A DNA stretch of 12,849 bases. It comes from Gemmatimonadota bacterium. GTDB taxonomy: Bacteria > GCA-2686955. The notes beneath the pieces were generated by a model. It was given only the letters and a program-made list of their open reading frames with translations. It searched no databases and was not told the origin of the DNA. The first letter of the stretch is position 1. Each line of letters begins with the position of its first letter. This document shows, in pieces, positions 1-6,389 of this stretch. The stretch covers positions 1 through 12,849 of the forward strand of contig NYZA01000014.1 in assembly GCA_002686955.1 (NCBI GenBank). Reading direction: 5' to 3'. The position numbers and the translations under genes are program-made.

Positions 1-2
1 AG

Positions 3-866
3 GGGCGCATGCTGACTCCGCTCCCTTTCGATCTCGGCCTCGTGATCATGGGGAACAACCAGGTCGCGGTCGATTCGGTCTGCTCGCGCATCATCGGCCT
101 CGATCCGATGGAGATCGAGCATATCCGCCTGGCGCACGAACGGGGCTTCGGCCCCACCGAGCTCCGCGAGATCGACGTCTTGGGAGATATCGGCCTCGAC
201 GAGGCAAGCGAGCGTGCATCCGGCTTCCGAACCGGGCTGATCCGGGTAGAGGACTACTTCGAGGGGACCAAGATCCGAGCCTATTCCGGTCCCCCCCCGG
301 GAGGTGAGGATTACTGCTGGGGAGGGTGCCCGGGCGCCCTGGAAGAGGCGGTCGAGATCCTACGAGTCATTGACCAGGGAGCCGACGCCAAGATGCCCGC
401 GATCCATATTGTCTTCGGCCGCTACGAGGGGGAGATCCCAGCCGCGCCCAACGAATGGGTGGTGTTCATCGGAGATTGCGCCTCGTTTGAGGGGTCGATC
501 GGATCGCGCCGAGCCCACGTCATCGACATCTACCGCGACCGTCTCAGCCGACACCCGGTCTCGGCTCGCCATGACGATGTAATCATGAAGATGTTCCGAA
601 CGATGAGAGAGACGCACCGCCTGCGATCGAATCGTCACATCCGCCTGAAAGGGTGCCCGGTCAGCGTCGCGGAACAGCTCCTCGTCTTGGCGGCCGCCGC
701 CGGCATTCCCAATCCCTACCTCGCGCCGGCCAGAGCGATCCCCTTCGCGAACTCCTATTTTTCGTGGCGCACACACTCGGTGCTGCGCAGACTCCGCGGA
801 GATCCCTACAACAAACGCGGCCTCGCCGAACGCGGAGCGGCAAAGACCGAGCTGCCGGCGAATTGA
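3..866 (+). CDS. DUF362-family protein, 5'-truncated by window edge
   Basis: The frame is open to the left edge, and the first ATG (position 9) falls inside a conserved domain, so the true start lies upstream. Residues 15-60 (counted from that ATG) carry a block typical of the C-terminal end of DUF362 domains: GNNQVAVDSVCSRIIGLDP, then an H-I-R-L-A-H-E helix and a D-V-L-G strand. DUF362 proteins are often found with iron-sulfur proteins; their biochemical role is poorly known. A roughly 200-residue C-terminal part follows with spaced cysteines: C103-W-G-G-C107, G-D-C157, and K-G-C216-P. This pattern could bind a metal or an Fe-S cluster (inference). There is no signal peptide in the visible part. 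It ends with TGA at 864-866, followed by a 227-base gap before the next likely gene start, so no operon link is evident. Family assignment is fairly sure; function is not known. Confidence 0.75.
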   Translation, partial: GRMLTPLPFDLGLVIMGNNQVAVDSVCSRIIGLDPMEIEHIRLAHERGFGPTELREIDVLGDIGLDEASERASGFRTGLIRVEDYFEGTKIRAYSGPPPGGEDYCWGGCPGALEEAVEILRVIDQGADAKMPAIHIVFGRYEGEIPAAPNEWVVFIGDCASFEGSIGSRRAHVIDIYRDRLSRHPVSARHDDVIMKMFRTMRETHRLRSNRHIRLKGCPVSVAEQLLVLAAAAGIPNPYLAPARAIPFANSYFSWRTHSVLRRLRGDPYNKRGLAERGAAKTELPAN

Positions 867-1083
867 GACCGGGCACGAGTCATTGCACCGTGGCCGTCAC
901 GACATCGGAGCGCGCCCCGGCTTCAATAGCCGAGGACGATCGGACGGGCTCGGTGCATTGCGACAAAACAGGTCGGATTCAGCTAGCGCGGTCCAGAGGA
1001 GTGCCGAAGTGCGCCAACGACTAACTTCCTTCACAGCTCTATCCGATCTTGATAGTGGAGAGGCACTGGACCGAGCCGAAATC

Positions 1084-1087
1084 GGAG
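1084..1087 (+). promoter_or_regulatory. Ribosome binding site choosing the 1094 start
   Basis: GGAG lies six bases before ATG 1094. The upstream alternatives TTG 1049 and GTG 1055 have no comparable purine-rich site, so the shorter 251-residue product is preferred. Confidence 0.55.
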
Positions 1088-1093
1088 ACCGTG

Positions 1094-1849
1094 ATGGATC
1101 TCATGCCGATCAACGACCCAGCCGGCGCCCGGAACTTCTTGCTCGACAAGATGATCCAGGCACGCACGTCGTTGCCTGAGAGCGGAGATCCAGCCCCGAA
1201 TGACGCCGATGTGCATGTCTATCTCGCGGGCCTGCTGGCTCAGATACTACCCTCCGAACGGCACGAGGAGCTATCGGTCGGCTACCTCTACGACTACGAT
1301 TTCGAGCTCGCGGACGCGCTTGAAGGGGCAGACGGCGCCCGCACTTTCCGCACGCTCAAGACCAACGCCGACAACATCTTGGTCGCCCTCGGCATCTTTC
1401 GAGCGCTTCCCACTCCCCGGGTGCGCCATAAAGGCTTCGTCACCCGCGACGACTATGTTGGGCGCGGACGCACTTACTACACCCAAGCCGCCTCTTGCCG
1501 AAAGCGGATCGATCGGCAGACCACCGCCAGGGTCGAGGTGCTCGAGAAGCTCTCCGATCGCTTCGAGGCCTACTTGCAGCTGCTCGATCATCTTCGCGCC
1601 GACTATCTCGATCTGCACACCAAGCTCTCGTCGGGCACGCTCTTTCATCTGGAGCACGACGCCTCGGAGACCGCCCGTAGCGTGGCGCTCAGCCGCGCCG
1701 TCGACGAGCTCCTCGACGTCTGGAACTCGTGGCGCAATGGCCAGGGGACCGAGCTCGCGGTAAACGACGCTCTGAGCGCGGTGCGCGCCCTCGATCCCCG
1801 ATTCGTGTGGCCACCTCCATCGCCGCTCGACCCAGGAACGCTCGTCTGA
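1094..1849 (+). CDS. Hypothetical helical cytosolic protein (251 aa)
   Basis: I do not recognise the family. The start is placed at ATG 1094 because GGAG at 1084-1087 sits six bases upstream. The frame is open further upstream (TTG 1049, GTG 1055), but those starts have no convincing ribosome site. The protein has no signal peptide or membrane segment. It is rich in charged and helix-forming residues. A block near the N-terminus (D-V-H-V-Y-L-A-G-L-L-A-Q-I-L-P) is followed by an acidic stretch, then N-A-D-N-I-L-V-A-L-G-I-F. A long amphipathic helical region (about residues 150-200, R-V-E-V-L-E-K-L-S-D-R-F-E-A-Y-L) could form a coiled coil. The C-terminus is proline-rich. Codon use matches the neighbouring genes, and the long frame with its well-placed ribosome site makes it a likely real gene. 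It appears to be transcribed alone. Confidence 0.7.
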   Translation: MDLMPINDPAGARNFLLDKMIQARTSLPESGDPAPNDADVHVYLAGLLAQILPSERHEELSVGYLYDYDFELADALEGADGARTFRTLKTNADNILVALGIFRALPTPRVRHKGFVTRDDYVGRGRTYYTQAASCRKRIDRQTTARVEVLEKLSDRFEAYLQLLDHLRADYLDLHTKLSSGTLFHLEHDASETARSVALSRAVDELLDVWNSWRNGQGTELAVNDALSAVRALDPRFVWPPPSPLDPGTLV

Positions 1850-2179
1850 CAACGCCGATTCCGTGCGCTCTTGCTGGATCGATATGGACTCCCTATCGAT
1901 GCCTGAAGGTGTAGCAAGGGGTCATCGGTCGAGACCCCCAGCCCATGAATTCAGGGGATTGTGGAGGCGACACGCGCTTTCCGTTCGTCCACGGCGGAAG
2001 CCACGCAATCTCCGGTGGCCGCGCATCGTGTAGCGGCTGGGCGGCCGGAGCTTGTGAACGCGTGCGCCGGGGCGAGCCTTTGGGTTATTCTCTGGGTCAC
2101 GATCAGGCGATCGCCCATCGACCAAAGCTCCCCTGGTTGTTATCCCGTCCCCGATTCCCGCCGGTCAACATGGAGACAC
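1850..2179 (+). other. Intergenic region with two short hairpins
   Basis: 330 bases without a supported gene. A 7-bp inverted repeat (ATCGATA 1878-1884 with TATCGAT 1894-1900) and a 6-bp one (GGGGTC 1918-1923 with GACCCC 1933-1938) lie 30-90 bases after the preceding stop. They could act in transcript termination, but neither is followed by a T tract. A 10-bp palindrome (GGCGATCGCC, 2106-2115) lies nearer the next gene. I see no clear sigma70-type promoter. Open frames crossing the region have compositions unlike proteins. Confidence 0.4.
1918..1938 (+). terminator. Possible hairpin terminator after the hypothetical gene
   Basis: GGGGTC/GACCCC stem with a 9-base loop, preceded by a second small hairpin at 1878-1900. 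No downstream T run, so a factor-independent role is doubtful. Confidence 0.2.
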
Positions 2180-2575
2180 ATGATGAGACGTCGCTGTTCT
2201 CAGATGTCGGGAATGATCCTCACCCTCCTCGCCTCGATCGCCGCCGCCGGGCCCGCCCGCGCGGTGACCCTCACCACCGTCGGAAGCTGTCCCGGGACGA
2301 TCGATTTCGTCGTCACCGGTGCGTCCCCTTTCACGAAGGCAGCCTTCGTCTATGCCTTCGGCACCGGCAGCTTCGTCGTGCCGGCGGGCTACCCATGTAC
2401 CGGAACAGTGCTCGGGCTGGACGCCACGGCGACGCTCTACTCGTACGAAGATCTCGATGCATCAGGAAGTGTCACTCTTACGGTCACGGTACCGCCTTGG
2501 GCATGTGGAAACGTATACGTCCAGGTCGTGGACACGACGGCCTGCACAACCTCGGCCGCAACGCTCATTCCATAA
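2180..2575 (+). CDS. Small secreted four-cysteine protein (131 aa)
   Basis: Probably an exported protein of unknown function. Two adjacent ATGs (2180 and 2183) follow GGAG at 2172-2175; spacing of seven bases favours 2183, which would give 130 residues. An N-terminal signal peptide is clear: R-R-R, then a hydrophobic core M-I-L-T-L-L-A-S-I-A-A-A and a likely cleavage after A-R-A. The mature part (about 100 residues) is beta-rich and holds four cysteines in the contexts SCPGT, YPCTG, WACGN and TACTT, which could form two disulfides after export. The arrangement C-P-G-T-x-D-F-V-V-T-G-A-S-P ... A-C-G-N-V-Y-V-Q-V-V-D-T-T-A-C resembles, from memory, beta-sandwich modules found in secreted proteins of Planctomycetes and similar bacteria; I could not verify this. 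The stop codon touches the palindromic element at 2575. The M23 peptidase gene lies downstream on the same strand. Confidence 0.75.
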   Translation: MMRRRCSQMSGMILTLLASIAAAGPARAVTLTTVGSCPGTIDFVVTGASPFTKAAFVYAFGTGSFVVPAGYPCTGTVLGLDATATLYSYEDLDASGSVTLTVTVPPWACGNVYVQVVDTTACTTSAATLIP

Positions 2576-2757
2576 GGGTCCGGAAAAAAACAGACGTGTC
2601 ACCTCGCATCCCATATTCGGGCCATCTTCGACCGATGCCTCAATCGTGCAATCCTCGACGTAGGCTGCTACTACGCCTCCGGTTGCACTCAATCGGATCG
2701 GCCGAATCTGACCCGAGCCTGGGCGCGATCTGACACGTTTGTTTCTTTCCGGACCCT
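2575..2757 (+). mobile_element. MITE-like palindromic element with 27-bp terminal inverted repeats
   Basis: A 183-base segment bounded by near-perfect inverted repeats: 2575-2601 (begins AGGGTCCGG, ends ACGTGTCA) and 2731-2757 (begins TGACACGT, ends CCGGACCCT). They match at 25 of 27 positions, and weaker similarity continues about 20 bases inward. The eight bases ATAAGGGT occur at 2572-2579 and again at 2758-2765, so they flank or overlap the ends like a target duplication. The inside has no credible gene but contains a partial inner stem (TGCAA near 2648 with TTGCA near 2684). Its size and palindromic form suggest a non-autonomous element moved by a transposase elsewhere, such as a MITE or a REP/RAYT-type repeat. 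In RNA it would form a long hairpin between the two flanking genes. Confidence 0.65.
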
Positions 2758-2765
2758 ATAAGGGT
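2753..2765 (+). promoter_or_regulatory. Hairpin holding the ribosome site of the M23 gene
   Basis: ACCCT-ATA-AGGGT forms a 5-bp stem with a 3-base loop. Its right arm contains the AAGGG ribosome site of the M23 gene, and its left arm belongs to the terminal repeat of the palindromic element. The left arm can instead pair with the far end of that element, so access to the ribosome site may depend on which fold forms (inference). Confidence 0.3.
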
Positions 2766-2771
2766 TAGCTC

Positions 2772-4889
2772 ATGATCCGTCGTCGCTTGTTCTCCGGTCT
2801 CCTTCCCCTCGTCGCGGCATCGGCGACACTTGGCGCGACTGTCCCGGCCTACGAGGCGGGCGATCGCCTGATCTGGATCGGGAGCGACGACCGTGCCCGT
2901 GTGTTGCCTGTGCCCGGCCTGATGGCGGTTCGCGACGCGGTCTCTCTGCCGGACGGCGGCGTTAGAGTGTTGATCGCTCGGAAATCCGCGTCGCTCCTTC
3001 CGCGTAGCGATGCACTCGCCGGTACCGATCTCGCTTGCGCCGACATCCTCCCGGAGCGGGTCGACCCGAGAATCCTCCAACTCGTCGACGATGCGATTGT
3101 TCTCGACGCGAAACTCTCTCCCACGGGCGAGCTCGTGTCAATGTGGACCATCGAGATGGAGGTGCGGGTTGTCGACGCCCCGCGGGGCGAACCCGTGCAC
3201 GCAATCGCCGCTGCCGCGGAGCCATCGTGGGTGAGCGACGGCCGTGCGCTCTTTGTGTCTCGCCTTGCCGAGAGGGCGCCGGCGCTCTCGGGCGCCCTTT
3301 TCCCCGGTCCGCTGAATCTCGCGAAGTTCGATTTGCGCTCTGGGCGGATCGATGATTGGACCGCTGGAATCGACGATTCCAGGTCGACGCCCATGCCGAG
3401 CGGAGGGGCCGTCTTCGTAAGTGGTCGCCGAACCGGTATCGCCTCTCTTTGGCGCTTGGATCGTGCGGGTTCCGAACCCGAGCAATTGACCAATATCGGA
3501 ATCGACGAAGCCACGCATGCCGATTTCGTACCTGTTCCCAACGGTGCGCTCTTCGTGGCCCCCGATGGCGATCTCGCCGCCTATGCGATCCGCTATGGCG
3601 AGCGCCGCGAGATCTGGATTCTGGAGCTCGCGAGCGGCGCGACGCGGTTTCTGGCGGGAGGATCCCATCCACGTTGGAGCGCGAGCGGAAGACTCGTGAT
3701 GCGGGCGCCCGCGAGCGGCGGAAGAGATCAACTCCTCTCGATCGATCTCGATTCCGATGCGCGACAAGTGCTTGCCACTGGCCTTCCCCCGCTTCGGGAC
3801 CCACTTCGCCGCCCGCACGAGGCTTCCATCGACTCCGAGACACAACCGAGCTGGACTCCCAAGAGCCCCGGACGCGAAATCGGTGCAGCGACGCCGGAAG
3901 AGCTGCTGGACTCCATCTTCGACGAGCAGCCGAATGGTCCCGATGTCGACGCGGGCACGACCTTCCGCCTGCCGCTGTCCAGCAATCCCGGCTACACGGG
4001 GTACTACGACAACGATGCCGGCGGCGGGGTTCTCGACTGGAAGTGTGGATCGTGGACATACAACGGTCATCGTGGCACCGACTTCGGTGCGGCACGGTGG
4101 AGCAATATCCATGCGGGGGCCGACGGTGAGGTGTATGCGCGATGCGACGGTTTCGGCGAGGGCTGGGTCGGCAATACCGATTGTGGTGGTTTCGGCAATA
4201 TGATCATGCTGAACCATGGAGATTCGTACACGATTTATGCTCATATGCAGAACGGCACTCCGACGGGATGGGGCTCCAAGGCTTGCGCGGAGCTGATCGG
4301 ACGGAGTGGCAACTCCGGCAACAGCTCGGGACCGCATCTGCACTTCGAGGTGCAGAAGTACGGGTATCCCGATGACGACCCATTCGCGGGGAGCTGCTCG
4401 GGCCCGGAGAGTTTCTGGACGGACCAAAACAACGGTTGGCCCACCACCGATTGCCAGGATCCCGGCGGCGACATCGTTGTCGTCGACAACGACGATTCCG
4501 GTTTTCGTATGGTCGGGCCGCCGGAGTACTGGTGGCTGGCCACCGGTTGGGGCTACGGAGGCTCGACCCGCTGGACGTGGAATATCACGAGCATGCCTTT
4601 CGAGAACGGCGCCGGTTGGCTTTTCAACACCAATGCCCGCGGCTACGACGTACAGGTGTACATACCGGGGAACTACGCAACGACCGGCAATGCAAACTAC
4701 TATGTGCACACCGGCGGGAGTTGGCGCGGCCCTTACAGCGTCGATCAAAACAGCTACTACGAAGAATGGGTGAGTCTGGGGCGCTTCAACTTTCGCAACG
4801 GCGTCAACAAGGTCGGCGTGATCGACGTTTCTGGCGAGGCATACGGCACACAGCGCGTCGCGGCTGACGCCTGCCGAATAGTGCCGTAG
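2772..4889 (+). CDS. Secreted beta-propeller / M23 metallopeptidase / golvesin-like protein (705 aa)
   Basis: Predicted exported zinc endopeptidase of the M23 (LytM/lysostaphin) family, which cuts peptidoglycan cross-bridges or other glycine-rich peptides. Start ATG 2772 has AAGGG (2760-2764) seven bases upstream and opens with a signal peptide (M-I-R-R-R, hydrophobic core, cleavage near A-T-V-P-A). Residues about 30-365 look like PD40/TolB-type propeller repeats (for example L-S-P-T-G-E-L-V-S-M-W). The M23 domain spans about 400-550 with its full zinc and catalytic set: H433-R-G-T-D437, Y-A-H491, H522-L-H524. Residues 567-705 match the golvesin C-terminal/Xly-type domain: V-V-D-N-D-D-S-G-F, Y-Y-V-H-T-G-G, Y-S-V-D-Q, and the final A-A-D-A-C-R-I-V-P. 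This suggests binding to a polysaccharide or cell wall (inference). It is probably transcribed alone and converges with the epimerase 11 bases downstream. Confidence 0.93.
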   Translation: MIRRRLFSGLLPLVAASATLGATVPAYEAGDRLIWIGSDDRARVLPVPGLMAVRDAVSLPDGGVRVLIARKSASLLPRSDALAGTDLACADILPERVDPRILQLVDDAIVLDAKLSPTGELVSMWTIEMEVRVVDAPRGEPVHAIAAAAEPSWVSDGRALFVSRLAERAPALSGALFPGPLNLAKFDLRSGRIDDWTAGIDDSRSTPMPSGGAVFVSGRRTGIASLWRLDRAGSEPEQLTNIGIDEATHADFVPVPNGALFVAPDGDLAAYAIRYGERREIWILELASGATRFLAGGSHPRWSASGRLVMRAPASGGRDQLLSIDLDSDARQVLATGLPPLRDPLRRPHEASIDSETQPSWTPKSPGREIGAATPEELLDSIFDEQPNGPDVDAGTTFRLPLSSNPGYTGYYDNDAGGGVLDWKCGSWTYNGHRGTDFGAARWSNIHAGADGEVYARCDGFGEGWVGNTDCGGFGNMIMLNHGDSYTIYAHMQNGTPTGWGSKACAELIGRSGNSGNSSGPHLHFEVQKYGYPDDDPFAGSCSGPESFWTDQNNGWPTTDCQDPGGDIVVVDNDDSGFRMVGPPEYWWLATGWGYGGSTRWTWNITSMPFENGAGWLFNTNARGYDVQVYIPGNYATTGNANYYVHTGGSWRGPYSVDQNSYYEEWVSLGRFNFRNGVNKVGVIDVSGEAYGTQRVAADACRIVP

Positions 4890-4900
4890 AGAGTGCTCGT

Positions 4901-5881
4901 TCAGCCTCGCGCTCTCCACAGCCGCATCAGCTCGGCCTCCCGTTCGGGCGACAAACCGGCCCGCATCGGTCCAGGATCACCCTTGCGCCAGTCGGCCGTG
5001 GCTTCGACGGTTTCGGAGAGATCTCTGGTTCGCAATCCCGCCGCAACGGCTTTGTCGATGCTGACCGCATTGAAGCCGGGGGACCCTGCGACCCAGAGCG
5101 GCATTTCGGTGTAGGGTGTGACCTGGTTCTCGAGCAGAAACTCGTCCTTCGCCCAGACAAAGCTCGCATCCGAACCAAATGTATCGCGGCAGGTATCGAA
5201 AAGAACGCCCATCGAGGTTGGCGGAGTGGGCCCGGTCGCATGGTAGATCCCGGACAGAGCTCGTTCGATTCCCAACAGGATGAACCGCGCAAGATCACGG
5301 GCATCGATGAGCTGCACGGGGTCGGCTGGTTTGCCGGGCGCCAGAACATCCCCGCCTCGCGCAATCCGTGTGACCCAGTAGGTGAAACGGTCGGAGGGAT
5401 CATGGGGCCCTACGATCAGCCCCGGCCTGATATTGAGGGCACGGGCGGCGAGCTCCGCCTCGACGACACCCTCGCAAAGCGCCTTCAGCCCACCATAGGT
5501 GGAACCCGTGACGTTCTCGGTCTTGGGATCTTCGAGCGATTCGGTCGGTGCATCCTCGGCGAGGCCCGGGGAGCTGGGCTCGGCAAGAGCGGAGAGCGAG
5601 GAGATGTAGACGTAGCGGTCCACCGCGTCAGCGAGGGCGCTCGCGGAGGCCCGGACGATCCTCGGCAGATATCCGCATGTATCGATCACCGCGTCCCAGC
5701 GCCGACCCCCGAGGCAAGAGAGATCGCCGGTCCGGTCGCCTCGAATCCGCTCCAAGTCTGGAAGGAGAGCTGGGTTGCTGCGTCCCCGATTGAAGAGGGT
5801 GATCTCGTGGCCCGCGGCGCGGGCCGTCTCGACGAGGTGCCGCCCGAGGAAGATCGTGCCGCCGATGATGAGTAGTTTCAT
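4901..5881 (-). CDS. NAD-dependent epimerase/dehydratase (extended SDR), 326 aa
   Basis: Cytosolic oxidoreductase of the extended short-chain dehydrogenase family, usually acting on nucleotide sugars or related carbonyl compounds; the substrate cannot be told. The N-terminus M-K-L-L-I-I-G-G-T-I-F-L-G gives a Rossmann GGTxFLG nucleotide-binding loop (residues 7-13). The catalytic Y129-x-x-x-K133 (YGGLK) is present, and S94/S95 or S97 in Y-I-S-S-L-S is the likely third catalytic residue. R-P-G-L-I-V-G-P-H-D is a typical family strand. The GGTxFLG form and D-T-C-G-Y resemble a subgroup often annotated as isoflavone-reductase-like or 'NAD-dependent epimerase' proteins in bacteria. The start at 5881 is supported by GAGAGG eight bases upstream. 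A 13-bp hairpin abuts that ribosome site. There are no further genes downstream on this strand; it ends tail to tail with the M23 gene. Confidence 0.93.
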   Translation of the reverse strand: MKLLIIGGTIFLGRHLVETARAAGHEITLFNRGRSNPALLPDLERIRGDRTGDLSCLGGRRWDAVIDTCGYLPRIVRASASALADAVDRYVYISSLSALAEPSSPGLAEDAPTESLEDPKTENVTGSTYGGLKALCEGVVEAELAARALNIRPGLIVGPHDPSDRFTYWVTRIARGGDVLAPGKPADPVQLIDARDLARFILLGIERALSGIYHATGPTPPTSMGVLFDTCRDTFGSDASFVWAKDEFLLENQVTPYTEMPLWVAGSPGFNAVSIDKAVAAGLRTRDLSETVEATADWRKGDPGPMRAGLSPEREAELMRLWRARG

Positions 5882-5894
5882 GCTTGAAACCTCT

Positions 5895-5922
5895 CGCGCG
5901 GCACGGCGAGCCGCGCCGCGCG
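5895..5922 (-). promoter_or_regulatory. 13-bp GC hairpin abutting the epimerase ribosome site
   Basis: Arms 5895-5907 (CGCGCGGCACGGC) and 5910-5922 (GCCGCGCCGCGCG) are separated by two bases. Read on the minus strand the single irregular pair is G-U, so all 13 pairs can form; on the plus strand it is an A-C mismatch. The stem ends one base before the GAGAGG ribosome site of the epimerase and 15 bases after the stop of a possible 21-codon ORF. It could limit translation or end transcription; there is no strong U tract. Confidence 0.45.
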
Positions 5923-5937
5923 TTGTGGGCTCCTACA

Positions 5938-6003
5938 CTACTCCTTCCCAGTGTCGGGGATCTTCACCGACTCGATGTAACGGCATAGGTGCTTGGTGAT
6001 CAT
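5938..6003 (-). CDS. Possible 21-codon small ORF / leader peptide
   Basis: A short frame begins at ATG 6003 and stops with TAG at 5938-5940. The product starts MITKHLCRYIES and ends IPDTGKE. The main support is a very strong ribosome site, AAGGGAGG (6010-6017), six bases before the ATG; it is better than that of most genes here. It has no signal peptide and one cysteine, and I do not recognise it. It precedes the strong hairpin (5895-5922) and the epimerase start, 56 bases downstream, so it could be a leader peptide coupled to that gene or an independent micro-protein. It could also be chance, since purine-rich stretches are common. Confidence 0.4.
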   Translation of the reverse strand: MITKHLCRYIESVKIPDTGKE

Positions 6004-6389
6004 GATGTGCCTCCCTTCTCGCGGAAACGGTATGATTTCCGCGCGATTTGATGGATCGACCAGCGGCGCCACCCTGGTGATTCTCTTCCGGTGATACGGC
6101 GGTGCTCGTTCTCCCGTATTGCCGCCGCATTGTCCGTGCCAAACGTTCAAATCGCTTGCCAGATACCGGTTAGGGTGATATCACGAACCCTCGACACGAA
6201 ATCAGTGCCGGTCAGCGCGACGCTCCCGTCAAGCCGTTGTCAATCACACCGACGGCATCGAAGTTCACAACAGTCTGCCAATAGCACGACCACCTCCCTT
6301 GACCCGACCAGCGCTCCCGGTTAATCAAGAAGAGGTTCGATGCCGGGGCGAGCCCGGCCCATCCACTCATCGACCGTCAGGAGGTACCG
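6004..6389 (+). other. Intergenic region upstream of the thioredoxin-like gene
   Basis: About 386 bases with no supported gene on either strand. It lies between two diverging units (the minus-strand leader/epimerase and the plus-strand thioredoxin-like gene), so it should hold both promoters; I could not identify either with confidence. It contains a 10-bp palindrome GTGATATCAC (6175-6184), a possible operator but also expected by chance at this size. It also contains a GC hairpin in the probable 5' leader of the plus-strand gene (GCCGGG 6342-6347 with CCCGGC 6353-6358), about 20 bases before the ribosome site AGGAGG at 6379-6384. Confidence 0.5.
6010..6017 (-). promoter_or_regulatory. Strong ribosome binding site for the 21-codon ORF
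   Basis: AAGGGAGG on the minus strand, six bases before ATG 6003. It is the main evidence that the short frame is translated. Confidence 0.4.

Noticed and set aside
1945-2733. 262-codon plus-strand frame overlapping the small secreted protein
   Set aside because: Arginine- and histidine-rich with no motif or ribosome site, and it runs through the palindromic element. The overlapping frame from 2180 has a ribosome site and signal peptide.
3138-4919. Long (593-codon) open frame antisense to the M23 gene
   Set aside because: High GC leaves the opposite strand free of stops. Its translation has no domains, while the sense strand carries complete M23 and golvesin-like motifs.
5240-5875. 211-codon plus-strand frame opposite the epimerase
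   Set aside because: It is antisense to a clearly recognised dehydrogenase with intact motifs and has no start context.
6175-6184. GTGATATCAC palindrome as an operator
   Set aside because: A perfect 10-bp palindrome is expected by chance several times in a window of this size, and there is no second copy.
6299-6327. Possible sigma70 promoter TTGACC with a downstream TTAATC/TAATCA
   Set aside because: The -35-like part is good, but the -10-like part matches the consensus at only two positions, so it is not supported.
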